Shown piece after piece: positions 56,074-64,000 of a stretch of DNA of 64,000 bases. Under the pieces are notes generated by a model. That model ran no database searches. It was not told the DNA's origin and worked only from the letters and a program-made list of their open reading frames with translations. The position numbers were made by a program, and so were the translations under genes. Origin of the DNA: an uncultured Saprospiraceae bacterium (GTDB lineage Bacteria; Bacteroidota; Bacteroidia; Chitinophagales; Saprospiraceae); NCBI GenBank assembly GCA_937924805.1, contig CALDTZ010000019.1:1-64000 (forward strand), written 5' to 3'. Within the stretch, counting starts at the first letter, position 1. Each line of letters starts with the position of its first letter.

Positions 56074-58851
56074 TTAGTTTTGAGAATATCTACGAATTAA
56101 AGCAAATAAAAACCCTAACATCATAGATATTGATCCGTACCAAAATAAATTTATCCCTGGAAATTCCTTTGCTTCAAAAATAATTAAATCAGAACGAGGA
56201 ACCTCCTCTGCAATTTCCATTGGTATTGCTTTGAAATTTCGTTTGTCTACTGCAACCATAAATGTATACGATTGTGTCCCTGGATCGATATGTTGAAAGC
56301 GAATATGCAATCCTGAATTAGCGTGATAATCTTTTATAGAGAATGGTTTATTATCTCGTATAATATAAACAGGATCCATACTCACATCCTCATTATTTAT
56401 GCGCACGGATACATCTGCACTGACAGCAATATCATTTTCTACTTCTGAATAATTTGGGTTTTCAACTTCTTTTTTAAACCCATTTAATTTCAACTCAAAA
56501 TTTTTAAATATGAAAGGTTCGTTTTCTTTAACGACATATTTTACATAATCTAAATCAGCATCATTGGTGAAGATAGATTCAAAAAAGGTGTCCTGAACAT
56601 TAATTTTTAAATTGAAAGGATTTATAACCTCAGGCATTTCATAAATCATATTTTCTTTTAAAGCGACAGAAGGCATCACCGTATATACTTCCTCAGAATC
56701 TAAACTCTTAAACTCTATTTCTAATCCTACACCGAGATTAAAACTATCTGTTTTAGAAGGATTAATAACTACATTTTTGATAACGCCATATTTACTACTT
56801 GTAAAAATCGTATCACCTAGACTTGGTGTATAGGATACATACTCCAATGATTCTTCTAGTTCCTTCGCCAACTCTACATCCATTTGCGATCGAGGCAAAG
56901 AAGCGATATTTGTAAATATATCTCGATTCCAATAGTGCTTTGTATCAGGATTTGAAGCGGCTACTTTTTTAAATTTATTATCATATTGAACATTTGGTTG
57001 GAGACTAAATGACTCTACCAAAACGGAATCTTTGAATTTTTCAAACTTAACATCGAAATATCTAAATCTGCCTTCTACCGAATCTCGTTCATATGTAAGC
57101 CAGTAATCATTTACATATAACGGCACACCTTTTAACAACGTAACAACTTTGCTCATTGATTCATCTTTGACCAACCCTTGCATGGCAAAGGGATTCTTAG
57201 ATACAATCCGCGTATTCAAACCACTTGTAACAGTACCTAAAACCATGATCGCAAAACCAAAATGGGAGAAAGCAGAAGCCGCTAATTTCAAGTTTGCTTT
57301 TCCTTCTGTAAAAAAATACCAAATAGCCATTAACATTCCGAAAACACAAGACCAAGATAAGATCGCATATCTATATTCAAAATAGGAAATCCAAAAACTC
57401 ATCAAATAGGTAAGTAAGCTCGCCAATAAAATACAAACTCCAAAAGCTACCAGAAATCTGTTTCGATTGCTTGCCGACCATTTATCAGCTCTATACCTAA
57501 AAAACAAGGTTGCTCCTGAAAGAATTGTAATAAATACTGAAACCCAAATTTGATATTTATTGTAATGAGGGATTGGCTCAGTAATAACTCGACCCACATA
57601 TTCTGGATTAAAGTATGTAATAATTTTGTTGAATACTGGTAGTGAGGATGATGTTGCGATAATTGCTCCTGAAAAGAATAAAACAATGGCTCCTATAAAC
57701 ATCCAAAATTCTCTTGAATATATAGATTCTTCTTTCGGCTTAGATGGAATCGTTTTATTATTGATTGCCAATAAAATCATTCCTAACAATAAAAAGAAAA
57801 GAACGAAAGCAACTAACTGCCATTCCAAACCCATCTCCGTAAATGCATGTGCCGAAGTTTCACCTAAGATTCCTGATCTAGTTAAGAACGTCGAATAGAC
57901 GATTAAAACAAAAGTCAATAAGTAAAATATAAGTGTACTTCGAATTGAAAACCCTGTACTTTTAGCGATTACATTCGTATGAATACCCGCTATTAGAATT
58001 AGCCAAGGAACCAAAGACATATTTTCAACAGGATCCCATGCCCAATAACCACCAAAACTTAATGCTTCATAAGCCCATGCGCCACCCATCAAAATCCCAA
58101 TGCCCAAGAAAGCACCACTAAACAATCCCCACTTCAACATTGGACCTAAAACATCATGATATGATTTTGACCATAAAGCTGCAACAGCATAGGCAAATGG
58201 TAATGAAGTAGAAGCAAAACCCAAAAATAAAACAGGAGGATGTATCGTCATCCAATAGTTTTGTAATAATGGATTAAGTCCAGTACCTGTAATTAAACTT
58301 AAATATTCTGCATTATTAAAAATAGGTGCCTGCATTGTGTCTCTCAGCAAAAGGGTAGGGTTACTGCCTATTTTATAAATATATTCTCCAAATCCTATAT
58401 GTAACCCAAGGATCATACTCAAAATAAAAGCTTGAATCAACAAAAGGGTAAAAATGACTCTAGATTCCCATTTACCTCCGTTATAAATTACTATAGCTCC
58501 CAAAATGACATGCCATACACTCCATAAAAGAAAACTACCTTCTTGACCTTCCCAAAACGCTGAAACGATATATCGCATGGGCAAATCATCCGAAACATGC
58601 TCAAATGCATAATAATATTCATACATCTGATTACCCATTACATAAAACAACATCGCAATCACCCCGAAAATACCAATGCCGTGTAATAGAAAGCCAAACC
58701 TTCCTAATGATATCCACTGCTTGTCTTCACTTTTAGTTGATTTAAAGTAGGAGAAAGCTGAAAACAATATTGAAACAAAGCCGAGTAATAATAAAAAATG
58801 GCCAATTTTCCCAGGTAATAAATGTTCACCCGTATAGATAAGTTCTTCCAT
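56074..58851 (-). CDS. ccmF: Cytochrome c-type biogenesis protein CcmF/CcsA
   Basis: A 925-residue multi-pass membrane protein of the heme-handling CcmF/CcsA family, which joins heme to apocytochrome c. The WWD motif is visible as GGYWAWDPVENMS, and QNYWMTIHPPVLFLGFAS and RYIVSAFWEGQEGSFLLWSVWH are conserved family blocks. About 15 membrane helices flank a large periplasmic part near the C-terminus (residues about 560-890), longer than in E. coli. It is adjacent to ccmE (8-bp gap), so this is a system I (Ccm)-like module. CcmA-D, G and H are not in the window. Confidence 0.92.
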   Translation of the reverse strand: MEELIYTGEHLLPGKIGHFLLLLGFVSILFSAFSYFKSTKSEDKQWISLGRFGFLLHGIGIFGVIAMLFYVMGNQMYEYYYAFEHVSDDLPMRYIVSAFWEGQEGSFLLWSVWHVILGAIVIYNGGKWESRVIFTLLLIQAFILSMILGLHIGFGEYIYKIGSNPTLLLRDTMQAPIFNNAEYLSLITGTGLNPLLQNYWMTIHPPVLFLGFASTSLPFAYAVAALWSKSYHDVLGPMLKWGLFSGAFLGIGILMGGAWAYEALSFGGYWAWDPVENMSLVPWLILIAGIHTNVIAKSTGFSIRSTLIFYLLTFVLIVYSTFLTRSGILGETSAHAFTEMGLEWQLVAFVLFFLLLGMILLAINNKTIPSKPKEESIYSREFWMFIGAIVLFFSGAIIATSSSLPVFNKIITYFNPEYVGRVITEPIPHYNKYQIWVSVFITILSGATLFFRYRADKWSASNRNRFLVAFGVCILLASLLTYLMSFWISYFEYRYAILSWSCVFGMLMAIWYFFTEGKANLKLAASAFSHFGFAIMVLGTVTSGLNTRIVSKNPFAMQGLVKDESMSKVVTLLKGVPLYVNDYWLTYERDSVEGRFRYFDVKFEKFKDSVLVESFSLQPNVQYDNKFKKVAASNPDTKHYWNRDIFTNIASLPRSQMDVELAKELEESLEYVSYTPSLGDTIFTSSKYGVIKNVVINPSKTDSFNLGVGLEIEFKSLDSEEVYTVMPSVALKENMIYEMPEVINPFNLKINVQDTFFESIFTNDADLDYVKYVVKENEPFIFKNFELKLNGFKKEVENPNYSEVENDIAVSADVSVRINNEDVSMDPVYIIRDNKPFSIKDYHANSGLHIRFQHIDPGTQSYTFMVAVDKRNFKAIPMEIAEEVPRSDLIIFEAKEFPGINLFWYGSISMMLGFLFALIRRYSQN

Positions 58852-58859
58852 GTCTTGGT

Positions 58860-59255
58860 TTAAGAATCCGCCTTAAGAAGAATTTCTTCGTCCTTGTATT
58901 TAGAAGGACATTTTGTTAAAACTTCCGACGCCACAAATGCATCTTCATTCATTGAACCTGTCACTACAACTTGTTCTGATAATTCAAAATCTTGAGGTTT
59001 TGGCTTAGTTAAAATGACCTTTTTAGAATCACCTAAATTATCAATCATATAAAAGGAGAAATAATTTGGATCAACATTAGGATCATAATACAATTCTTTC
59101 TCCAAGTCTAAAGTTCCAGACACTTTCACTTTACCTGTTGAATTTGCATCTGTAAAATTCCCATATGTTGAAACATCTCCCGATGCACTCATGAAAATGA
59201 CAATTGCAGCTATAATAGCTAGAATTCCTATAATATATGACTTTTTCAAAATCAA
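58860..59255 (-). CDS. ccmE: Cytochrome c maturation heme chaperone CcmE (CxxxY type)
   Basis: CcmE carries heme covalently to CcmF. The 131-residue protein has one N-terminal membrane helix (about 7-22) and a small OB-fold beta domain (about 40-112). The heme-attachment site reads LTKCPSKY, with Cys116 and Tyr120, so the usual HxxxY is replaced by CxxxY. This variant is known from some archaea and bacteria and seems standard in this phylum. It is the first gene of the ccmE-ccmF unit, divergent from ftsE by 170 bp. Confidence 0.92.
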   Translation of the reverse strand: MILKKSYIIGILAIIAAIVIFMSASGDVSTYGNFTDANSTGKVKVSGTLDLEKELYYDPNVDPNYFSFYMIDNLGDSKKVILTKPKPQDFELSEQVVVTGSMNEDAFVASEVLTKCPSKYKDEEILLKADS

Positions 59256-59412
59256 TGTTTTAATGAATGTTATTGTAAAATTAAGCCTTTTACTACATAT
59301 TAAATACCATTTTCAAATAAACTGTTTCAATTATCTTTAAAAAAAGACAATGACGGTAATAATATATTCAATTATAAACATGTCAAGCATATGCTTCAAA
59401 ACAAAAATTTCC

Positions 59413-59420
59413 TAGATTTG
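59413..59420 (+). promoter_or_regulatory. Candidate -7 box of ftsE
   Basis: TAGATTTG matches TAnnTTTG and ends 5 bp before the ftsE ATG, so the transcript could be leaderless. No -33 TTTG is seen in the 20 bp upstream. Confidence 0.3.
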
Positions 59421-59425
59421 CTAGT

Positions 59426-60100
59426 ATGGAACTTAAAAATAATGTCATTCAAATTAAGGATGTTGCCATTAATATTGATGGTAAAATCATTTTAGATCAA
59501 CTAAACCTTTCTGTTTCCAAAGCGGAATTTATTTATTTAGTTGGGAAAAGTGGTGCAGGAAAATCGTCTTTGATGAAAATGATGTTTGGTATGATTCCAT
59601 TTTCAAAAGGAGAGGCCACTATCGCTGGGTTTAATCTTAAAACATTGGCGCTAAAAGACATGTATCAACTTCGTCGCAATGTCAGTATGATTTTCCAAGA
59701 TTTTAAGCTTTTTGATCAATGGACCGTACAAGAAAACTTAGCCTATGTGCTAAAAGCGACGGAATGGGAAGACGCTCTTTTAATAAATCAACGAATAGAA
59801 GAAGTATTATCCTTGACAAATATGGAATCCAAAATAAATGAGAAGGTTCATAACTTATCGGGCGGTGAGCAACAGAAAATTGCCATTTCTAGAGCTATTT
59901 TAAATAAACCAAAGCTTTTGTTAGCTGATGAACCTACAGGTAATTTAGATCAAGAAGCAGCTGAGTCCATTATTCATTTATTTTACAAAATTTCGGCAGA
60001 ACAAAAAACAACCGTTTTTTTAACCACTCACCATCATAATATTCTAACTAAATTTCCTGGGAGAATGATTCACTGCGATGAAAATACAATCTATGAATAA
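59426..60100 (+). CDS. ftsE: Cell-division ABC ATPase FtsE
   Basis: FtsE is the ATPase of the FtsEX complex, which controls septal peptidoglycan hydrolases at the division site. The 224-residue protein has Walker A GKSGAGKS at 40-47, the Q-loop region IFQDFKLFDQWTVQENL that is typical of FtsE, signature LSGGEQQ at 144-150 and Walker B LLLADEPTGNLD at 164-175. It resembles other MacB/LolD-type ATPases, but length and FQDFKLF favour FtsE. FtsX is not adjacent; the next gene is on the other strand. Confidence 0.88.
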   Translation: MELKNNVIQIKDVAINIDGKIILDQLNLSVSKAEFIYLVGKSGAGKSSLMKMMFGMIPFSKGEATIAGFNLKTLALKDMYQLRRNVSMIFQDFKLFDQWTVQENLAYVLKATEWEDALLINQRIEEVLSLTNMESKINEKVHNLSGGEQQKIAISRAILNKPKLLLADEPTGNLDQEAAESIIHLFYKISAEQKTTVFLTTHHHNILTKFPGRMIHCDENTIYE

Positions 60101-60105
60101 ATAGC

Positions 60106-62229
60106 TTAATTCATTAATTTTAATGCTTTTTGAACATCATCTGTTGGCATTTTACATACTTTGTCTTTACAAACATAAATAAAGGTTTCACCGTCTTGGA
60201 GTTTGTTTTTTACTAGTGGAAGTTTGCCTTCTTCAGTTCCACCAATGATAATTGCATTACCCGTATAGTGACTGGCAAGTTCGGCTCTTTTTTTCATGGC
60301 ATCTTTACCTAAAATGGCAACTTCATAAGGAGATTTAACTTGATCAAACATCAATTGTAGCCAATTTGAATAAAAATCGGGAGCTGTAGTAGCTTCAATT
60401 TGTTCGAAAACATTTTTAAGCATTTGCTTAGACATACCAATCCATTCTGTATTATAATTTAATGTACCTAGAAATTTTAGGTTTCTTGCCATAAGGCTAT
60501 TTGATCCGGGAATGACGTTATCTGTCAACTCGTTTTTCCTTGCAATAAGTGGTGGATCTAGTTTCGATGTATAATTAAATATACCATTGTCTTGATTGTA
60601 AAAATTTTCCAACGTATACTCTAGTAGTATTTTACTTTTCTCTAACCACGCCTCATCAAGTGTGCATTCATACAGATAATTGAAAGCTTGAATCGTAATC
60701 GCATAATCATCTAAAAAACCATTAATACTTGACTTTCCTTCTTTAAAATTACGATCAAGTCTACCATTACTTTGCATCATATTTGCTGCAATAAAATTGG
60801 CATTTTTTAAAGCCATGTCTAAATAGTGTGGATTTTTGAATGCATTATATGCATCCAAATAACCCCTTAACATAAGTCCATTCCAAGCTGTAAGAATTTT
60901 ATCATCCGTACCAGGCCTAATACGTTGACTTCGTGCGGCTAAAACCGTTGTATTTAAGGAGGCAATTTTTGCTTTCAAATCACCAATCGAAATTTTGTTT
61001 TTATCGGCTATTTCTTTATCACTCTTTTTTCGATGTAATATATTTGTATGTTCCCAATTCCCAGATTCAGAAACATTGTAATAAGCTGAGTATAGTGCGG
61101 CATCCTGTTCGTTGCCAATGATACTATCTATTTCCTTTTTAGACCAAACATAAAATTTACCCTCTTCACCCTCACTGTCTGCATCTAATGACGAATAAAA
61201 TCCAAATGATTTATCCATCAATTCTCGTTCTATAAATGACAACGTTTGATCAACAATTGATTTATATAATGGTTTTTTGAAAAACTTATAGGCTTGGCTG
61301 TATAGTGATACTAGCTGTCCATTATCGTAGAGCATTTTTTCAAAGTGAGGTGCTAACCAAACATCATCTACAGAATACCTTGCAAAACCACCACCAATTT
61401 GGTCGTAAATACCACCATATGCCATTTTGTCTAATGTTAATTCGACTGCTTGTAGAGACTTTTTATCATTATAGTGAAATCCGTACTTCATTAAAAATTC
61501 GTAATTATTGGGCATCGGAAACTTTGGAGCTCCAGTTCTTCCTCCTTCTTTAAAATCTATTCGATCAATAAACTTCGCTTGGATAGGCGCTAATTTTTCC
61601 ATATTGAAGTCGATATCTTGAGTGTTTAATTCTACCAAATCTGCCTCTTGAATACCCTTTGTGATTTTATCAGCACTCTCTATTAATTTACCTTTATCCT
61701 CTTGGTTCATTTTAATAATCTGATTTAAAATGTCTACCCATTGATCTTTAGGAAAATACGTCCCTGCAAATACCGGTCGGCCATCAGCTAATGCAACAGC
61801 ATTTAACGGCCACCCGCCTCGTCCAGTAATTAAATTACAAGCCGTCATATAAACATCATCAATATCTGGTCTTTCTTCTCTATCCACTTTAATGGAAACA
61901 AAATGCTCATTCATAAGAGCCGCTACTTCTTCATCTTCAAACGATTCATGCTCCATAACGTGGCACCAATGACAAGCAGCATAACCTACACTAATAATTA
62001 ATAATTTGCCTTCTTCTTTCGCCTTATTTAATGCTTCATCACCCCAAGGATACCAATTTACTGGATTGTGTGCATGTTGAAGTAAATATGGACTTGTCTC
62101 ATTGACAAGTGCATTGTTAAATTTATGATTTGATACTTGCATGGTACCATTTTTACTCTTCGGGCTGCAAGCCATAAAAATGAATAGGAATCCGAATAAT
62201 ATCGATAATCTTAAGTTATGAATTTGCAT
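60106..62229 (-). CDS. DUF255 thioredoxin-fold lipoprotein (YyaL / SPATA20-like)
   Basis: A 707-residue protein: signal peptide with lipobox (FMAC, Cys21), an N-terminal thioredoxin-like DUF255 domain with [24 protein letters not shown] at 86-89 and [19 protein letters not shown], then an (alpha/alpha)6-barrel-like region typical of N-acylglucosamine 2-epimerase folds, with [11 protein letters not shown] and FLDDYA. The family's reaction is uncertain. The lipoprotein signal places it outside the inner membrane. It faces ftsE at its end with a 5-bp gap. Confidence 0.9.
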   Translation of the reverse strand: MQIHNLRLSILFGFLFIFMACSPKSKNGTMQVSNHKFNNALVNETSPYLLQHAHNPVNWYPWGDEALNKAKEEGKLLIISVGYAACHWCHVMEHESFEDEEVAALMNEHFVSIKVDREERPDIDDVYMTACNLITGRGGWPLNAVALADGRPVFAGTYFPKDQWVDILNQIIKMNQEDKGKLIESADKITKGIQEADLVELNTQDIDFNMEKLAPIQAKFIDRIDFKEGGRTGAPKFPMPNNYEFLMKYGFHYNDKKSLQAVELTLDKMAYGGIYDQIGGGFARYSVDDVWLAPHFEKMLYDNGQLVSLYSQAYKFFKKPLYKSIVDQTLSFIERELMDKSFGFYSSLDADSEGEEGKFYVWSKKEIDSIIGNEQDAALYSAYYNVSESGNWEHTNILHRKKSDKEIADKNKISIGDLKAKIASLNTTVLAARSQRIRPGTDDKILTAWNGLMLRGYLDAYNAFKNPHYLDMALKNANFIAANMMQSNGRLDRNFKEGKSSINGFLDDYAITIQAFNYLYECTLDEAWLEKSKILLEYTLENFYNQDNGIFNYTSKLDPPLIARKNELTDNVIPGSNSLMARNLKFLGTLNYNTEWIGMSKQMLKNVFEQIEATTAPDFYSNWLQLMFDQVKSPYEVAILGKDAMKKRAELASHYTGNAIIIGGTEEGKLPLVKNKLQDGETFIYVCKDKVCKMPTDDVQKALKLMN

Positions 62230-62417
62230 ACTGATGTTTCTGATTTTGAGAATGTAAAGCTATTAATAAATCAATTATTTAAACATAAAATCCTGAGAAA
62301 TAAGACATTAGTCTAGAGACTCAACCATATAAAAAAAATATACATGTATAAGTTACCTATGCTCAATTAAATTGATACAAATTTAAAAATGAAGGAAGCT
62401 TTATCCGTCAAATAAAA

Positions 62418-62732
62418 CTAGGTTACATTTTCAACAATCCACATCTCATAATCTGATTGACAATAAATCGGGGTAAAACTTATTGAAGGAATCTCATAAG
62501 GATGATTATCATGCACAAGCTCAATGATCGTATCCCAGTGTTTTTTAATCGTTTTAAAAATTACAAATACCTCATTTGATGATTCTATGTTATCTTTCCA
62601 TACATACATGCTATTACCTCTTGTAATATTTGCGCATGCAATCACCCTTTTAGAGAGTAATAATTGTACAATTTGATTTGCAGTTTCCATATCAGGAAAT
62701 GTACTGTAAACAGCAATTATAGCTTGACTCAT
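62418..62732 (-). CDS. cutA: Divalent cation tolerance protein CutA
   Basis: CutA1 is a small trimeric protein linked to copper tolerance in E. coli, though the cellular role is unclear in most bacteria. The 104-residue protein has the family start IIAVYSTFPDMETANQIVQLLLSKRVIACANI, the later WKDNIESSNEVFVIFKT and HPYEIPSISF blocks, all typical. It overlaps the pfkA stop by 1 bp on the same strand, so it is read after pfkA. The 188 bp after it contain nothing recognisable. Confidence 0.93.
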   Translation of the reverse strand: MSQAIIAVYSTFPDMETANQIVQLLLSKRVIACANITRGNSMYVWKDNIESSNEVFVIFKTIKKHWDTIIELVHDNHPYEIPSISFTPIYCQSDYEMWIVENVT

Positions 62733-63721
62733 TATAGCGCTAATATTTCTGCCATTTTTAATAAGTCTTGATTTAAGGGTTTATTACTATTTATCGCTTC
62801 TTCAAAAGGGGTGAATATAACCTCATCACTAATTACTCCAGCTGCAACTCCAGCTCTTCCTTCTAGTAATCCTTGAACAGCTGCATATCCCAAACGACTT
62901 GCTAAAACTCGATCATTACAAGAAGGTGCTCCACCACGTTGTAAATGGCCTATGATAGTCACTTTTAATTCGGAAGGGTAGTTCGCTTCTTTAATTCTTT
63001 TTGCGATTGCCATAGCGCCACCATTTGCTTCACCTTCAGCAACGATAATCAGATTGAACAATTTTTGACGGCGTAAATCCTTTTGCAAATTGTGAATAAC
63101 TTCATCAATATCTGTGTGCTTTTCTGGTAGAAATATTTTGCCAGCACCACTTCCAATTCCCGCATGTAATGCTATATAACCTGCATGCCGCCCCATTACT
63201 TCAATTAGAAATAATCGACTATGTGCATTTGCTGTATCTCTAATTTTATCAACCGCTTCGATTGCTGTATTAATTGCTGTATCAAAACCGATCGTTCGAT
63301 CTGTTCCAAAAAGATCATTATCTATGGTACCAGGAATACCAATAATCGGAATACCATATTCTTTCGAAAAGATTTGAGCGCCAGTATACGTTCCGTTTCC
63401 TCCTATAGCTACTAATGCATCAATGTCAAATGCTTCTAAATTTTGGAATGCGTTTTTACGACCTTCCTTTGACCTAAAATCTTCACATCTTGCAGTCCTT
63501 AATATAGTACCTCCACGTTGAATAATATTTGCTACATTTTTAGCTTCCAATCGTTGAATATCATTATCGACCATTCCTTGATATCCATTTTTAATTCCAA
63601 AAATGTGCAAGTCATGATATATTGCAGTTCTAACTACTGATCGTACAGCAGCATTCATACCAGGTGCATCACCACCTGATGTAAAAACACCTATTCTTCT
63701 TATATTAGTCTTGGATTTCAT
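62732..63721 (-). CDS. pfkA: ATP-dependent 6-phosphofructokinase
   Basis: PfkA phosphorylates fructose 6-phosphate in glycolysis. The 329-residue protein has SGGDAPGMNAA at 15-25, GTIDND at 131-136 with catalytic Asp136 region, and GRHAGYIALHAGIG. The nucleotide site reads GGNGTYTGA (108-116), where E. coli and most ATP enzymes have GGDG; the second Gly (ATP-type) is kept, but the first Asp is Asn. It overlaps the sugar kinase gene upstream by 17 bp and cutA downstream by 1 bp. Confidence 0.94.
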   Translation of the reverse strand: MKSKTNIRRIGVFTSGGDAPGMNAAVRSVVRTAIYHDLHIFGIKNGYQGMVDNDIQRLEAKNVANIIQRGGTILRTARCEDFRSKEGRKNAFQNLEAFDIDALVAIGGNGTYTGAQIFSKEYGIPIIGIPGTIDNDLFGTDRTIGFDTAINTAIEAVDKIRDTANAHSRLFLIEVMGRHAGYIALHAGIGSGAGKIFLPEKHTDIDEVIHNLQKDLRRQKLFNLIIVAEGEANGGAMAIAKRIKEANYPSELKVTIIGHLQRGGAPSCNDRVLASRLGYAAVQGLLEGRAGVAAGVISDEVIFTPFEEAINSNKPLNQDLLKMAEILAL

Positions 63722-64000
63722 TCTTTTGAATTTTAACTTTAATTTCTTCTAGTGGGTTTTGTATAATTTTCCCAACTTTATAACCACTATCTTCAGCAAC
63801 TTTTAAAAGTTCTATTTGATAATTGTAGGCTATTGAACCCGCAAAATTACATATAATTCCTTTATCCAATGGAAACTGAATAGCAAGTTGATTGAAAAAT
63901 TTAGAAAATGAATCATCTAACTGCTTCTTTCTAAAAGGTACACTTGATTGAGTTAAAAAAATAGCAAAAGAAGCCATAAATTTATTAGGATTTCTTTTAC
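63705..64000 (-). CDS. BadF/BadG-family N-acetylglucosamine kinase-like protein, C-terminal part (cut by window end)
   Basis: The frame stays open to the window end, upstream of the first Met seen at 63977, and reads RNPNKFMASFAIFLTQSS, a close match to the NPN(R/K)FLASF box of BadF-type sugar kinases. GIICNFAGSIAYNYQIELL with the glycine-rich turn and the end VGKIIQNPLEEI fit the C-terminus of that family. The enzyme would phosphorylate N-acetylglucosamine or a similar amino sugar. Only about 98 codons are in the window. It overlaps pfkA by 17 bp. Confidence 0.75.
   Translation of the reverse strand, partial: KRNPNKFMASFAIFLTQSSVPFRKKQLDDSFSKFFNQLAIQFPLDKGIICNFAGSIAYNYQIELLKVAEDSGYKVGKIIQNPLEEIKVKIQKNEIQD

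Overview
This window is AT-rich chromosomal DNA of a free-living member of the Bacteroidota. Several gene families point there: substrates of the type IX secretion system (T9SS) with C-terminal sorting domains, a PorP/SprF protein, a PorV/PorQ-like barrel, two TonB-dependent receptors with carboxypeptidase-like N-terminal domains, a DUF4249 lipoprotein and TAnnTTTG-type -7 promoter boxes. The MopE-like secreted protein, futalosine-type menaquinone gene and bacillithiol gene would fit a Saprospiria- or Cytophagia-like lineage, but the sequence does not settle this. No rRNA, tRNA, CRISPR array, insertion sequence or prophage was found.

Layout. 1-7.0 kb: the 3' end of dnaK, broken by a one-base frameshift, then an M49-type lipoprotein peptidase with dapB, followed by hemE, accD and bshC. 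accD and bshC overlap tail to tail by 74 bp. 7.1-14 kb: a lone DppB-type permease, a PurM-like synthase, a TonB receptor/DUF4249 pair and a T9SS-tagged alpha/beta hydrolase. 14-20.3 kb: a VWA protein, a membrane-anchored coiled-coil protein, a PolB-like exonuclease, rpe and a second TonB receptor. 20.3-25.5 kb: a 42-residue small ORF, a dicluster ferredoxin, pssA, an ABC exporter and an LptF/LptG-type permease.

25.5-43.7 kb is mostly cell envelope: a large T9SS protein with a metal-binding motif, a heptose-kinase/Kdo-transferase/barrel cluster, a sugar aminotransferase followed by a Wza-like exporter with about seven SLBB repeats, a beta-propeller histidine kinase without a response regulator, a sterol-desaturase-type hydroxylase, a subtilase, an oversized signal peptidase I and PorP/SprF. 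43.7-50 kb is one 2095-residue M43 metalloprotease with a type B T9SS domain, 2 bp from the PorP/SprF gene. 50-59.3 kb: mqnB, a PorV/PorQ-like protein, a membrane-anchored nuclease, purB, a lipid A-type acyltransferase, a DUF2520 protein, ccmF and ccmE. 59.4-64 kb: ftsE, a DUF255 thioredoxin-fold lipoprotein, cutA, pfkA and the 3' end of a BadF/BadG-type sugar kinase.

Most genes are ordinary chromosomal core and envelope genes; I see no clearly foreign island or complete undescribed system. The best candidates for new biology are the giant M43/CHU_C protein with its PorP/SprF partner, the aminotransferase/SLBB exporter/orphan kinase cluster, the VWA/coiled-coil pair and two very small genes.
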